Source: an uncultured Eubacteriales bacterium | GTDB taxonomy: Bacteria; Bacillota; Clostridia; TANB77; CAG-508 | Assembly (NCBI GenBank): GCA_949289635.1 | Contig: CASEOS010000012.1 | Span: forward strand, 1 to 45,657 | Length of the DNA stretch: 45,657 bases | Direction: 5' to 3' | Shown here: one piece after another, positions 1 to 8,398 of the stretch | Layout: the number at the start of each line of letters is the position of its first letter | How positions within the stretch are numbered: position 1 is the first letter of the stretch | The notes under the pieces: generated by a model | Databases searched by the model: none | What the model was told of the DNA's origin: nothing | Seen by the model: the letters and a program-made list of their open reading frames with translations, nothing else | Program-made: the position numbers and the translations under genes

Positions 1-38
1 TTATATTAAACACAAGTCCCCTTGGTGGGGTAGGTTAA

Positions 39-93
39 GGTCTGTCCCTTTTGGTATCATTTTGGAACGATTTGACACGTCCCTATCGGTCCA
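39..93. repeat. REP-like palindromic element, copy A
   Basis: This 55-base stretch is repeated at 5276-5330 with one difference (CGGTCCA here, CGTTCCA there). It contains the inverted CGTCCC core shared by the dispersed repeat family and the arm TGGAACGAT. It overlaps the 3' end of the minus-strand ATPase gene, supplying its last codons (Leu-Asp-Arg) and its stop. The first 38 bases hold only a small CCCC-GGGG palindrome (about 18-30). Confidence 0.75.
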
Positions 94-2374
94 GATTCTC
101 AAGCAAACTTTCAATATCCTTTTTACAATTCATCATTTCATAGTCTTTAACAGCTTTTTGACAAAATTCTTCAGCTTTTTCAAAATCATTTGTATAAATA
201 GAATATATAGTTTGTAATCGATAATATAAAGCTTCATTTCGAATATCATCTAAGTCATTGTCTTTTAGAAATTTTTCGCAAGATTTTAATTCTAAATTAG
301 CTTTTTCCAAAAGATTAGCATTTTTAGTAGTTACATAATTTTCTAATAGTAAAGAAATTAATAAAAGGCGATAATCTGCTTGACCACGAGTAAATTTGGC
401 AAGTTTTGCTTCTTCTAGACGTTCCATTAGCATGTTATATTTTAATTCAAAAGCATTTTCAAATTTTAAATAACATCTGGTAATCCATAAATCTGTTACC
501 AATTTTCTATATTCATTAATATAAGGAAAATAGTTTTCTTTAATATTCATCCAGATGTCATAACTTTCTTTGTAATTTTTCAAACAGTTACAAGTATATA
601 AAGCTTTTACATGATAGAACAAGCAAACAATACGTTTTTCTAAAGAATCTTTTTCTTTCTCGACAATTTTGGAAGCAATATTTAAATATTTCTTTGCTTC
701 TTCTTGATTTTGTGATTTAGACATAATATTAATATAATCACACAAAGCTTCTAATTCTTCATTTTTATCTTGAATCATATTTGCCATTTTTGCTCTTTTT
801 AAATGAGGAGAATCTTCTCCTTTTTCCCACATACCTCTAACATAAATGTAGTATTTTAAATTTCTAATTATCGTAACATATTCTTTATATAATTTATTTT
901 CTTCTAACATATTTAACACTTGTTTTGTGATGTTCCATTCGTCTAATTCATCAAATAATTTTAATTTAGAAATATCGTTATAACATTCACCAACATAGGC
1001 AGATTTATCTATGTAAAACTTTGCCAATTGTTTCAAAAATGTTTCCTTATTGAAATCTTCTTTAGAAGCATTTACTAATACAAGTGTTTTGATTAAATTG
1101 TGCATATCTAATCTAGGATTGTTTTGAATAATCGGGATTAATAAATCATTTGTATAACATTCAGTAATCGCTTCTTGCCACTTATTTGATAGTATTTCTA
1201 AATGTAATATATAGGAAACAAGTTCAATCGAAATGGTATATTTAAAATTTGCACAGATGATGACGATTTTTTTAGCAATTGGACTTAATTCTTTCCATAT
1301 ATCATGAATGATTTTTTCTGACATGAGTTTATAATCTTCATTTGTTTTTGTATATTTGGAAATGGCATTTTCTAAAGAAACACCTAGTTTATTGGCACTT
1401 GCAATCTTTTTCATTAAATAGATAGAGGCAAATGGAATGCCACCAGTAATAGAATATAATGTATCAACTAATGAAGGTTGCATATCCATAATTTTTCTAA
1501 AATCTTCAGTTGTATGGAGCATAGCTTTTAGTTCTTCTTTAGAAATGAAGTCATTAATACAAAAACTAGAACAATAGGTATCTAACTGATTTTCATATTG
1601 ATGATAAGGGATAGAGGTAATCATTACCATTTTTGAAAATTTAGAAAAATTCTTTATACAGGTAATGGTTTCATCTTGGATAATGTCATCATCAAAATCG
1701 AATATAAGGATAGATTTACTGTTTTTTATAAATTCAAGACATGCATCTTGTTTTTCTTCAGGTTTGATTTCTGCTTTATTTTCTAGGTTAAAAAGCAAAA
1801 TAGTATCTAAAATCGTAGATAATTGATTTTCTTTTTTTAGATTGATCCAAATCATATTTTCAAATTTATTTTTTAAACTCAAATCATACATATATGCCAT
1901 AACAGATTTTGATTTTCCACCTAATTTATATCCATAAATATAAGCAATATTAATAGGATGATTTACAAAATCATCTAAAAATGAAGTGAGTTTTTGAGAA
2001 CGAATAATTTTGCTTAAGTCTTGAGGAATTAAATTATTTTTGGTTTGGATGGTTGTATCCTGGAAAACAACTGTATTGGTAGCAGATAAATAATTTTTAG
2101 CAAATGTATCAATCTTAAAATCATCCACTTGTACCAATTTTGCATATTCTAGGATTCCTTGCAAAAAACTAGGAATGTCTTTAGGAATACTACCAGTTAA
2201 AAATTTTCGGATACTCACTTCTGCATAATGTGTATAATCTGCAATTCTGGTATAGATATATGTCTTACTAGGTAATTCTCCTTTTATATTATGCTTTTTA
2301 ATAGATATTTTCATTTCATTAATAAAATCAGATAATAGTTTTGCTCTATTTGTTTTTAAGATATCTTGTTCCAT
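83..2374 (-). CDS. STAND-type P-loop ATPase with C-terminal helical (TPR-like) repeats
   Basis: A protein of about 763 residues. The in-frame ATG at 2386 lies inside the Shine-Dalgarno GGAGG, so the ATG at 2374 is preferred. Near residue 150 is a Walker A motif (GYKLGGKS), and about 70 residues later a hydrophobic strand ending in acidic residues (SILIFDFDDD) fits Walker B. The first 100 residues are helical and could be a DNA-binding or effector domain. The C-terminal 350 residues are regularly spaced amphipathic helices rich in aromatic and Lys/Glu residues, like TPR solenoids in MalT- or NB-ARC-type regulators. That architecture suggests a signal-responsive switch, either a transcription regulator or a defence sensor; the ligand is unknown. 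It stands alone with no partner gene in the same orientation. Its last codons lie inside a dispersed repeat. Family assignment is likely, function is not established. Confidence 0.65.
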   Translation of the reverse strand: MEQDILKTNRAKLLSDFINEMKISIKKHNIKGELPSKTYIYTRIADYTHYAEVSIRKFLTGSIPKDIPSFLQGILEYAKLVQVDDFKIDTFAKNYLSATNTVVFQDTTIQTKNNLIPQDLSKIIRSQKLTSFLDDFVNHPINIAYIYGYKLGGKSKSVMAYMYDLSLKNKFENMIWINLKKENQLSTILDTILLFNLENKAEIKPEEKQDACLEFIKNSKSILIFDFDDDIIQDETITCIKNFSKFSKMVMITSIPYHQYENQLDTYCSSFCINDFISKEELKAMLHTTEDFRKIMDMQPSLVDTLYSITGGIPFASIYLMKKIASANKLGVSLENAISKYTKTNEDYKLMSEKIIHDIWKELSPIAKKIVIICANFKYTISIELVSYILHLEILSNKWQEAITECYTNDLLIPIIQNNPRLDMHNLIKTLVLVNASKEDFNKETFLKQLAKFYIDKSAYVGECYNDISKLKLFDELDEWNITKQVLNMLEENKLYKEYVTIIRNLKYYIYVRGMWEKGEDSPHLKRAKMANMIQDKNEELEALCDYINIMSKSQNQEEAKKYLNIASKIVEKEKDSLEKRIVCLFYHVKALYTCNCLKNYKESYDIWMNIKENYFPYINEYRKLVTDLWITRCYLKFENAFELKYNMLMERLEEAKLAKFTRGQADYRLLLISLLLENYVTTKNANLLEKANLELKSCEKFLKDNDLDDIRNEALYYRLQTIYSIYTNDFEKAEEFCQKAVKDYEMMNCKKDIESLLENLDR

Positions 2375-2467
2375 ATGTTCCTCCATAATAACAAAATCTA
2401 TCTTTATTATACCATTATGTTACATAAAAGTACAAGGATAGAAGGGAATATCTCCATAAAGAAAATG

Positions 2468-2494
2468 AAAATTGATAATTTTTTTATCAATTTT
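2468..2494. other. Intergenic hairpin
   Basis: AAAATTGATAA and TTATCAATTTT form an 11-bp stem around a 5-base T loop, between two divergent genes. It could end stray transcription, but no gene reads into it in either orientation, so its role is open. Confidence 0.35.
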
Positions 2495-2516
2495 GAAAAA
2501 CTGTATTTTGAAAAGT

Positions 2517-2546
2517 TTGGCAATTGAGATTAACATAAAATAAAAT
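2517..2546 (+). promoter_or_regulatory. Candidate sigma-A promoter for the RtcB-like gene
   Basis: TTGGCA and TAAAAT are separated by 18 bases, about 110 bases before the start codon. The intervening leader holds a perfect small hairpin (AATTCTTTA / TAAAGAATT, 2594-2612). Confidence 0.4.
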
Positions 2547-2655
2547 AGGCATATATTGAGCAAGAAACTAAATGCTTGAGAATGCGAAACTTGAATTCTT
2601 TAGTAAAGAATTTGTAACCAAAAACATTTAATGTAAAATAAAAGGAGGAGACAAT

Positions 2656-3735
2656 ATGATTTATAATTTGACATTAAGTGATAGAACACAGAAGAAAGTG
2701 CTTCGGGAGTTAAAAACAACAGAGAAATTGATGTCAAGAGTTGCTACAAAACTTTCATCAACGACGAAAGATTGTAACATTTATGCAATGACTGATTTAG
2801 GCATTGCACATAACATCATGAGAATGAGAGGAGGATTTTTCACGGGAGCCGTATACCAATGGGAACGGTCTGATATTCCATTCATTCCTGTAGATAGCAC
2901 AGTCAATGTATGTGGTACAGCTTTGTATAAAGTAAATTCTGATATAAATATAGCAGAATTTAGAAGGAGATGTGAGAAAACTTTGGCAGACACATCAAAA
3001 TATGATTGGAATTTCACTAATGGTAACCATTTTATTTCTTTATGTTATCTGAAAAATGATAATCATATAGGAATGAAGAAAGGTTACTATATGCTTGTTC
3101 ATGCATCAGCATGCGAGTATAAAGAACAGCTTTATCCTGTAATAGGAAACTGGTACTATAATAGTATTGTAACAGAAAGATTAGGAGAGTGCCGGTATCT
3201 GAGATTTATTAAAGGAGAGAAAGCAGAAAAATTTTATCAAATGGCAAAAATGCTGGAATCCTTTAATAGAGAAAGAAATTATTTTTTCTGTAAGAAAGTG
3301 TTATCAGAAAAAATGGGAAAGGAAATTTTAAATGTTTCTCATTATGGAATGCCAACAATACATGAAGTGTTGATTGGCGTTCAGAAGACTAGAAATTTAG
3401 CAACATTGTTGACAAGCCCAGGGAAGAATATATTTATAGTGAGAAATGAAGAAGGTTCTAAAAATCAATATATTCCGCATGGCTTTGGATTGAGGTTACC
3501 TCAAAAGAGTAATTTTGTATATCATGAAGATTGCATAGAAATTGGAGGAAAACCATTTACTTCTGGTGGAATTACAATAGGAAAAGATGCTGTAAATAGA
3601 CATGGATTTTTTGAAACGAAAACAAGCTTGAGAAAGTATGTTATGAAAATAGCACAAATTAATGAGTTAACAGTTTGTGCAGAATTAAAACAGATTTGTT
3701 CATTTTCTGCAAAAGGATTTCAAGTATGGAGGTAA
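2656..3735 (+). CDS. Divergent RtcB-like RNA ligase family protein
   Basis: This 359-residue protein appears to keep the RtcB motif series in the correct order. A Cys-Gly at residue 86 matches the metal-binding DxxC-G region. NGNHFISL (122-129) matches GxGNHF. LVHAS (147-151) matches the HSGSRG histidine. A run ending in FNRERNYF (203-210) matches the helix with NRQ. NVSHYG (226-231) matches the HN motif, PHGFGLR (274-280) the HRKGATR region, and NRHGFFE (314-320) the HGAGR loop whose histidine is guanylylated in RtcB. Known RtcB joins 3'-phosphate or 2',3'-cyclic-phosphate RNA ends to 5'-OH ends using GTP and Mn. The aspartate three residues before the cysteine is absent, and the protein is shorter than the usual 400-480 residues, so activity is uncertain. 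It has a good AGGAGG site and lies 3 bases from a phosphatase gene, implying one transcript. Confidence 0.55.
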   Translation: MIYNLTLSDRTQKKVLRELKTTEKLMSRVATKLSSTTKDCNIYAMTDLGIAHNIMRMRGGFFTGAVYQWERSDIPFIPVDSTVNVCGTALYKVNSDINIAEFRRRCEKTLADTSKYDWNFTNGNHFISLCYLKNDNHIGMKKGYYMLVHASACEYKEQLYPVIGNWYYNSIVTERLGECRYLRFIKGEKAEKFYQMAKMLESFNRERNYFFCKKVLSEKMGKEILNVSHYGMPTIHEVLIGVQKTRNLATLLTSPGKNIFIVRNEEGSKNQYIPHGFGLRLPQKSNFVYHEDCIEIGGKPFTSGGITIGKDAVNRHGFFETKTSLRKYVMKIAQINELTVCAELKQICSFSAKGFQVWR

Positions 3736-3738
3736 ATT

Positions 3739-4272
3739 ATGCTATATGTAACAAGACATGGAGAAACAGACTGGAACTTGTATGGAAAAGTACAAGGAAA
3801 AGCAGATATTTTGCTTAATAGTAAGGGAATAGAACAGGCAAAGGAAACAATGGTAAAGCTAAAAGAAGAAAACATTGATTTTATAATCTGTTCGCCCTTA
3901 AATAGAGCAAGACAGACAGCTGAAATCATTAACTCAGAGAAAAACATTCCCATTATCTTTGATGAAAGAATCTCTGAAAGAGATTTCGGAGAAATGGAAG
4001 GAATGTCTAAAGATGACTTTGATTTTCAAGCATTTTGGAATTACGAGAAAAATGTAAATTATGAAAAAGCTGAAAATATCAGAGTTTTCTTCAATAGAAT
4101 ATTTTTATTTTTAGATGAAATAAAAAAGAAGTATAAAAATAAGAATATTTTATTAGTAACCCATGGAGGCGTTAGTATAGCCATTAACTGCTATTTTAAT
4201 GGAGTGCCTCAAAACGGAGCATGTTTACAGTTATGTATCAAAAACTGTGAAGTGAAAAGTTTTCCATTTTAA
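3739..4272 (+). CDS. Histidine phosphatase superfamily protein (phosphoglycerate mutase-like)
   Basis: This 177-residue protein has the full histidine phosphatase signature. RHGETDWN (residues 6-13) carries the phosphorylated histidine, SPLNRARQTAE carries the second arginine, ERDFGEMEG carries the acid residue, and VTHGG carries the second catalytic histidine. Members remove phosphate from sugars, nucleotides, cofactor precursors or proteins; the substrate cannot be read from sequence. It follows the RtcB-like gene by 3 bases and so is almost certainly co-transcribed. That pairing raises the possibility that it processes a phosphorylated RNA end, nucleotide or ligase intermediate, but this is inference. 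A metabolic phosphatase that merely shares the operon is equally possible. Confidence 0.85.
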   Translation: MLYVTRHGETDWNLYGKVQGKADILLNSKGIEQAKETMVKLKEENIDFIICSPLNRARQTAEIINSEKNIPIIFDERISERDFGEMEGMSKDDFDFQAFWNYEKNVNYEKAENIRVFFNRIFLFLDEIKKKYKNKNILLVTHGGVSIAINCYFNGVPQNGACLQLCIKNCEVKSFPF

Positions 4273-4347
4273 ATAACATATTAGAAGAGTATACATTAAC
4301 TCATGGTGAGATGTCAGTAATTTTTTTAAGAGAGAAGCATGAAAATA

Positions 4348-4390
4348 TGAAAATAGAGTCTAGAAAGAATGTTTTTGGACTCTATTTTCA
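4348..4390 (+). terminator. Hairpin after the RtcB-like/phosphatase unit
   Basis: TGAAAATAGAGTC pairs perfectly with GACTCTATTTTCA over 13 bp. A strong T run does not follow, so it could be a weak terminator or a 3'-end stabilising stem. Confidence 0.55.
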
Positions 4391-4420
4391 TGAGTAAAAT
4401 ATTGTTCAATAAGGAAAAAT

Positions 4421-4448
4421 TTACAAAGTACTAAATGTATGGTATAAT
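4421..4448 (+). promoter_or_regulatory. Candidate sigma-A promoter for the unknown gene at 4470
   Basis: TTACAA and TATAAT are 16 bases apart. The -10 box lies 21 bases before the start codon, giving a very short leader containing the ribosome binding site GGAAGTG. Confidence 0.55.
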
Positions 4449-4469
4449 TAAATATGTGGAAGTGATGCT

Positions 4470-5174
4470 ATGAATAAAAAGGATATAAAAGCTATTTTGA
4501 TGTCAATGAGAACACGTGAAAATGATGCAATGATAAATAAAATATTAGGGAAAATAGATATGATGGATGATATATTATTACAAAATGCAGTTGAGCAAGT
4601 TGGAGGGACAAAAGAGGCCGTAAGAGAATTTTGTGAAAAGAAAGTATTAAGAAAACGACACAATAAAACAGAAAAACATAAAACTATAAATGATATGTTT
4701 TTCTATGGAATGTCTGAAAATAATATTCATCTTCATTTGCCTGTAGATTTACATCAGATGATTTCCCAAAAAGGAATTTCTGGAACAATTGATACAGTCA
4801 ATTTATATCTATTAGATGCGATAGATAGACTAAAAGCTTTAAAGGATGCTAGCTACTATAAATTTCAAGGGAAAAATGGTATATATATGATTTCTCCTTT
4901 GTTAACAGGAAGAGAAAGAAAATTTTTAGAAGATTTAGATTTTAGTACTAGAATTTACAAGAGAAAAGAGTTAAGCAATGAAGAATTTTTAAAAGAAAAT
5001 ACAGAGGCTAAGTTAGCCACAGATATTTTTGGAAAAGAAAAACAAGTGGGAGTAGCGAGCATAAAATTTGATACGATATCTTCAAAAGAATGGCAAGAGA
5101 AAAAACGACAAGCAGTAAAAAGCTTTGAGAGCAAAGGAATTACATTAAATGAGAAGAAAAGTGTGGAAAAATAG
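4470..5174 (+). CDS. Conserved-looking protein of unknown function
   Basis: I do not recognise this 234-residue protein. The N-terminal 65 residues are helical and basic at their end (VLRKRHNKTEKHKT). Then comes a compact segment with the phrase NNIHLHLPVDLHQM (about residues 85-98), which resembles a small folded domain seen in uncharacterised clostridial proteins. The C-terminal half is charged, mixed helical and strand, and rich in Lys and Glu. There is no signal peptide or membrane segment, so it is probably cytoplasmic. It has its own promoter and is flanked by hairpins on both sides, so it is monocistronic and gives no operon clue to function. Confidence 0.6.
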   Translation: MNKKDIKAILMSMRTRENDAMINKILGKIDMMDDILLQNAVEQVGGTKEAVREFCEKKVLRKRHNKTEKHKTINDMFFYGMSENNIHLHLPVDLHQMISQKGISGTIDTVNLYLLDAIDRLKALKDASYYKFQGKNGIYMISPLLTGRERKFLEDLDFSTRIYKRKELSNEEFLKENTEAKLATDIFGKEKQVGVASIKFDTISSKEWQEKKRQAVKSFESKGITLNEKKSVEK

Positions 5175-5220
5175 TTGAACATTTGAGGATGTATAGGTAA
5201 AAATTCAAAGATAAAAATAA

Positions 5221-5249
5221 TAAACCGATGAAAATATTTCATCGGTTTA
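5221..5249. terminator. Bidirectional terminator between converging genes
   Basis: TAAACCGATG pairs with CATCGGTTTA around a 9-base loop, with A-rich sequence upstream and T-rich sequence downstream. It sits between the unknown plus-strand gene and the minus-strand spoIVA, and could serve both. Confidence 0.6.
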
Positions 5250-5275
5250 TTGCGTAATAAAACAGTTAGATTTTA

Positions 5276-5330
5276 GGTCTGTCCCTTTTGGTATCATTTT
5301 GGAACGATTTGACACGTCCCTATCGTTCCA
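5276..5330. repeat. REP-like palindromic element, copy B
   Basis: Near-identical to copy A (54 of 55 bases). Its end, TGGAACGAT ... ATCGTTCCA, forms a 9-bp stem whose loop carries the inverted CGTCCC core. It abuts the stop codon of spoIVA. Confidence 0.75.
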
Positions 5331-5332
5331 CT

Positions 5333-6811
5333 TTAAAGAATGATACAGATTAATCCACCACTTCCTTCATTAACAATTCTTTCTAATGTCTCTTGTAATT
5401 TGATTTGTGCTTCTTCAGGCATTTTAGCAAGTTTGGTTTGTAAGCCTTCATTTACCAATTCATGTAAGCTTTTTCCAAAGATATTTGATTCCCAGATTTT
5501 TTGAGGTTCACTTTCAAATCCAGAAAGTAAGTAATTGACTAATTCTTCAGATTGTTTTTCAGAACCAACAATTGGGCATACTTCAGTTGCAACATTTGTC
5601 TTAATAAGGTGAATAGAAGGAGCCATGGCTTTTAGTTTTACACCAAATTTAGAGCCTTGTTTTACCATTTCTGGTTCTTCTAAGATTAATTCATCCATTG
5701 ATGGGGTTACAATTCCATAACCTTTTCTGTTCACTTCATCTAAGGCATAAGCGATTTTATCATATTTCTTTTTCACATCAGCTAATTCAGAAATAATGCT
5801 AAACAAATCACCTTCATTAGAAACGGGAACACCTGTGATTTCTGTTAACACTTGATAGAATAATTCTTCTTTTAAAGTGATTTCTACATTTACTTTTCCA
5901 GTACCTAATTGAATATCTGTTATAGAAGTTTTTGAAATAATTTCTGTTTGTTTAATAGTATCTGCACAACCTGAGATTTCTTTTAAAACATTCACATTAG
6001 AAAAAGCATCTTTAATTTCTTTATATAATTCTGTTTTTAAAGGGTGTGAGATATCTAATCCATCAATCCATCTTGGAAATTTAATACAGATTTGATCAAT
6101 AGGGAATTCATATAATACTTTAGAAAACATGGTATTGATATTTTCAATTGTTAAATATTCACAATTAAGAGGCATAACAGATGTATTGTATTTTTCGCTT
6201 AGTTCTTCTGCAAGCTCTTTGGTATAGTCTGAATCAGGATCATAGGAATTTAATAAAATGATAAATGGCTTATTTAAAGCTTTTAATTCATTAACAACTC
6301 TTTCTTCAGCTTTTACATAATCTTCCCTTGGGATATCTGTAATGGTTCCATCAGTAGTGACTAAAACACCAATGGTAGAATGTTCTTCAATGACTTTTTT
6401 GGTTCCAATTTCAGCAGCAGTTTCAAAAGGAATTTCTTCTTCAGACCAAGGTGTTTTTACCATTCTAGGCATATCATCTTCTAAATAGCCAATGGCATTA
6501 TCCACTAAATATCCAACGCAATCGACTAACCTTGCCTTAAATTTTAAATTATCATTTAAGGTGATTTCAATTGCTTCATTAGGAACGAATTTTGGCTCTG
6601 TTGTCATGATGGTTCTACCACCAGCACTTTGTGGCAATTCATCTTTGGCCCTTTCCTTTTTGTATTCATTATCAATGTTGGGAATGACTAATAAATCCAT
6701 AAATCTTTTAATAAAAGTAGATTTACCAGTTCGTACAGGACCAACGACGCCTACATAAATATCTCCATCAGTCCTTTTTGCGATGTCTTGATACAATCTT
6801 GTATTTTCCAT
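5333..6811 (-). CDS. spoIVA: Stage IV sporulation protein A (spore coat basement ATPase)
   Basis: This 492-residue protein begins in the style typical of SpoIVA and has the Walker A motif GPVRTGKST at residues 24-32. Next are the conserved GRTIMTTEPKFVPNEA region and VDCVGY, which is the Walker B-like segment. The C-terminus ends in a glycine-rich hydrophobic tail (GSGGLICIIL), needed in the family for targeting to the forespore surface. SpoIVA is made in the mother cell, hydrolyses ATP and polymerises into the platform on which coat proteins assemble. Length matches the family. A TATAAGGAGG site precedes the ATG, and a sigma-E-like promoter lies upstream at 6858-6889. It is strong evidence for an endospore former. 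Confidence 0.96.
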   Translation of the reverse strand: MENTRLYQDIAKRTDGDIYVGVVGPVRTGKSTFIKRFMDLLVIPNIDNEYKKERAKDELPQSAGGRTIMTTEPKFVPNEAIEITLNDNLKFKARLVDCVGYLVDNAIGYLEDDMPRMVKTPWSEEEIPFETAAEIGTKKVIEEHSTIGVLVTTDGTITDIPREDYVKAEERVVNELKALNKPFIILLNSYDPDSDYTKELAEELSEKYNTSVMPLNCEYLTIENINTMFSKVLYEFPIDQICIKFPRWIDGLDISHPLKTELYKEIKDAFSNVNVLKEISGCADTIKQTEIISKTSITDIQLGTGKVNVEITLKEELFYQVLTEITGVPVSNEGDLFSIISELADVKKKYDKIAYALDEVNRKGYGIVTPSMDELILEEPEMVKQGSKFGVKLKAMAPSIHLIKTNVATEVCPIVGSEKQSEELVNYLLSGFESEPQKIWESNIFGKSLHELVNEGLQTKLAKMPEEAQIKLQETLERIVNEGSGGLICIIL

Positions 6812-6857
6812 CTATATACCTCCTTATATACTTTCAAAATCTTTGTACACTTTACTT

Positions 6858-6889
6858 AATGTATATTGGACTTCTTTTAGGTTTATGAC
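6858..6889 (-). promoter_or_regulatory. Candidate sigma-E promoter of spoIVA
   Basis: On the minus strand GTCATAAAC is followed after 14-16 bases by TATACATT. This fits the published sigma-E pattern (GTCATA-like -35, CATACA-T -10) in all but one -10 position. It lies about 50 bases before the spoIVA start codon. Confidence 0.5.
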
Positions 6890-6905
6890 AAGTTTTCTAA
6901 AAAAC

Positions 6906-6934
6906 TTGATAAAAATATAGGAGTATGATAAAAT
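6906..6934 (+). promoter_or_regulatory. Candidate sigma-A promoter of the UDP-sugar pyrophosphorylase gene
   Basis: TTGATA and TAAAAT with a 17-base spacer, about 60 bases upstream of the start codon, divergent from the spoIVA promoter. Confidence 0.5.
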
Positions 6935-6992
6935 GACAATATTAAAATGAAAACATATACTATACTATATTAGCTAAAAGGAGCGAAACAAA

Positions 6993-8234
6993 ATGGATAA
7001 AGTACAGGACACAATAGACATATTAAAAATGTATAACCAAGAACATATTATAAAATTGATAGAAAAATTAGATGAAGATAAAAAACAAGCATTGATAGAA
7101 CAAATTAGCAAAATTGATTTTCACCAATTAAAAGAATTATATGACAATACAAAAAAAGAAATAGAAATCAAAGAAAATAAAATAGAACCATTACCATATT
7201 TAGATAAGAAAAAATTATCAGAAGAGCAAAAAGGAGAATTTCAAAGGTTAGGAGAAGCTATCTTAGAAAAAGGGGAATATGCTGTGGTAACCATGGCAGG
7301 AGGCCAAGGAACAAGACTAGGACATCCAGGACCAAAAGGAACATTTAAATTAGATGTCTATGGAAAAGGAAAATATCTATTTGAAATTTTAGCAGAAAAT
7401 TTAAAAGAGGCCAATCAAAAATATGGAAAAATCATTCCATGGTATATCATGACAAGTAAAGAAAACAATAATGAAACAATTGAATTTATGAAAAAACATA
7501 ATTATTTTGGATATGACAAAGATTCCGTAAGATTTTTTACACAAAGTGAATTACCTTTATTGGATGTTAATGGAAAACTATTAGTCGGAAAAGACATGAA
7601 AATAAAGGAAGCATCTGATGGGAATGGTGGTACATATTCTTCTCTAAGAGCAAGTGGATGTCTAGCAGAAATGAAAGAAAAAGGAATCAAATGGGTATTT
7701 ATCGGAAGTGTAGATAATGCTTTATTAAAAATGGCAGATACGATTTTATTAGGAATGGCAATAGATAAAAAAGTACAAATTGCTTCAAAATCAGTAGTAA
7801 AAGCGAATCCACATGAAAGAGTAGGCGTATTTTGTAAAATGAATGGTCATCCAAAAGTTATCGAATATACAGAGTTACCAGAAAAAATGGCAGAGGAAGT
7901 AGATGATGAAGGAGAACTAAAATATGGAGAATCCCATATTATGTGTAATCTATATACAATAGAAGCGATTGAAAAAATTAGTAAAGAAACATTAATCTAT
8001 CATAGTGCTTTTAAGAAAAACGCATATATAGATGAAAATGGAAAAGAAGTGATTCCAACAGAACCAAATTCATACAAATTTGAATCATTTATCTTTGATG
8101 CATTTGAATTATTTGATGATATAGCTATATTAAGAGGAAAAAGAGAAGATGACTTTGCACCTGTGAAAAATAAAGACGGAGTGGATAGTCCAAAAACAGC
8201 AAAGGAATTATATGAAAAATTTTGGAACAGATAG
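6993..8234 (+). CDS. UDPGP-family UDP-sugar pyrophosphorylase (probable UDP-GlcNAc pyrophosphorylase)
   Basis: This 413-residue protein belongs to the eukaryote-type UDPGP family, not the GlmU/GalU type. The nucleotide-binding loop reads MAGGQGTRLGHPGPKG (residues 101-116), followed by the family's WYIMTSKENN segment and a G-S-VDN metal/UTP site (FIGSVDNALL). The family transfers UMP from UTP to a hexose- or hexosamine-1-phosphate, making UDP-glucose, UDP-GlcNAc or UDP-GalNAc in the cytoplasm. The FESFIFDAF phrase near the C-terminus fits the GlcNAc-specific (UAP) branch. A separate acyltransferase-like beta-helix gene follows, consistent with a two-protein replacement for GlmU. The N-terminal 70 residues are helical, as in UAP proteins. 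Substrate is inferred. Confidence 0.85.
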   Translation: MDKVQDTIDILKMYNQEHIIKLIEKLDEDKKQALIEQISKIDFHQLKELYDNTKKEIEIKENKIEPLPYLDKKKLSEEQKGEFQRLGEAILEKGEYAVVTMAGGQGTRLGHPGPKGTFKLDVYGKGKYLFEILAENLKEANQKYGKIIPWYIMTSKENNNETIEFMKKHNYFGYDKDSVRFFTQSELPLLDVNGKLLVGKDMKIKEASDGNGGTYSSLRASGCLAEMKEKGIKWVFIGSVDNALLKMADTILLGMAIDKKVQIASKSVVKANPHERVGVFCKMNGHPKVIEYTELPEKMAEEVDDEGELKYGESHIMCNLYTIEAIEKISKETLIYHSAFKKNAYIDENGKEVIPTEPNSYKFESFIFDAFELFDDIAILRGKREDDFAPVKNKDGVDSPKTAKELYEKFWNR

Positions 8235-8280
8235 CTTGCCAAAAGTTGCCAAAGGGGACGGGGCATTTTGGCACAACTTT
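8235..8280. repeat. REP-like element, solitary half of the GCCAAA subtype (copy C)
   Basis: AAAGTTGCCAAA, then the GGGGACG core, then TTTTGGC-ac-AACTTT form an imperfect hairpin just after the stop codon of the pyrophosphorylase gene. The same sequence occurs as a perfect inverted pair at 23106-23212. It may stabilise or end the transcript. Confidence 0.75.
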
Positions 8281-8302
8281 AAAAAAAATGAGTAAAAGAA
8301 AT

Positions 8303-8331
8303 TTGTTTTCTTTTTGTTAATGAAATATAAT
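8303..8331 (+). promoter_or_regulatory. Sigma-A promoter of the beta-helix acyltransferase gene
   Basis: TTGTTT and TATAAT with a 17-base spacer, about 65 bases before the start codon. Confidence 0.6.
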
Positions 8332-8398
8332 AGGCTAAGACACTTTGATGACGTAATATAGAAAAATTTCATTTTAAAAATTGAAAGGAATGTAGAAA

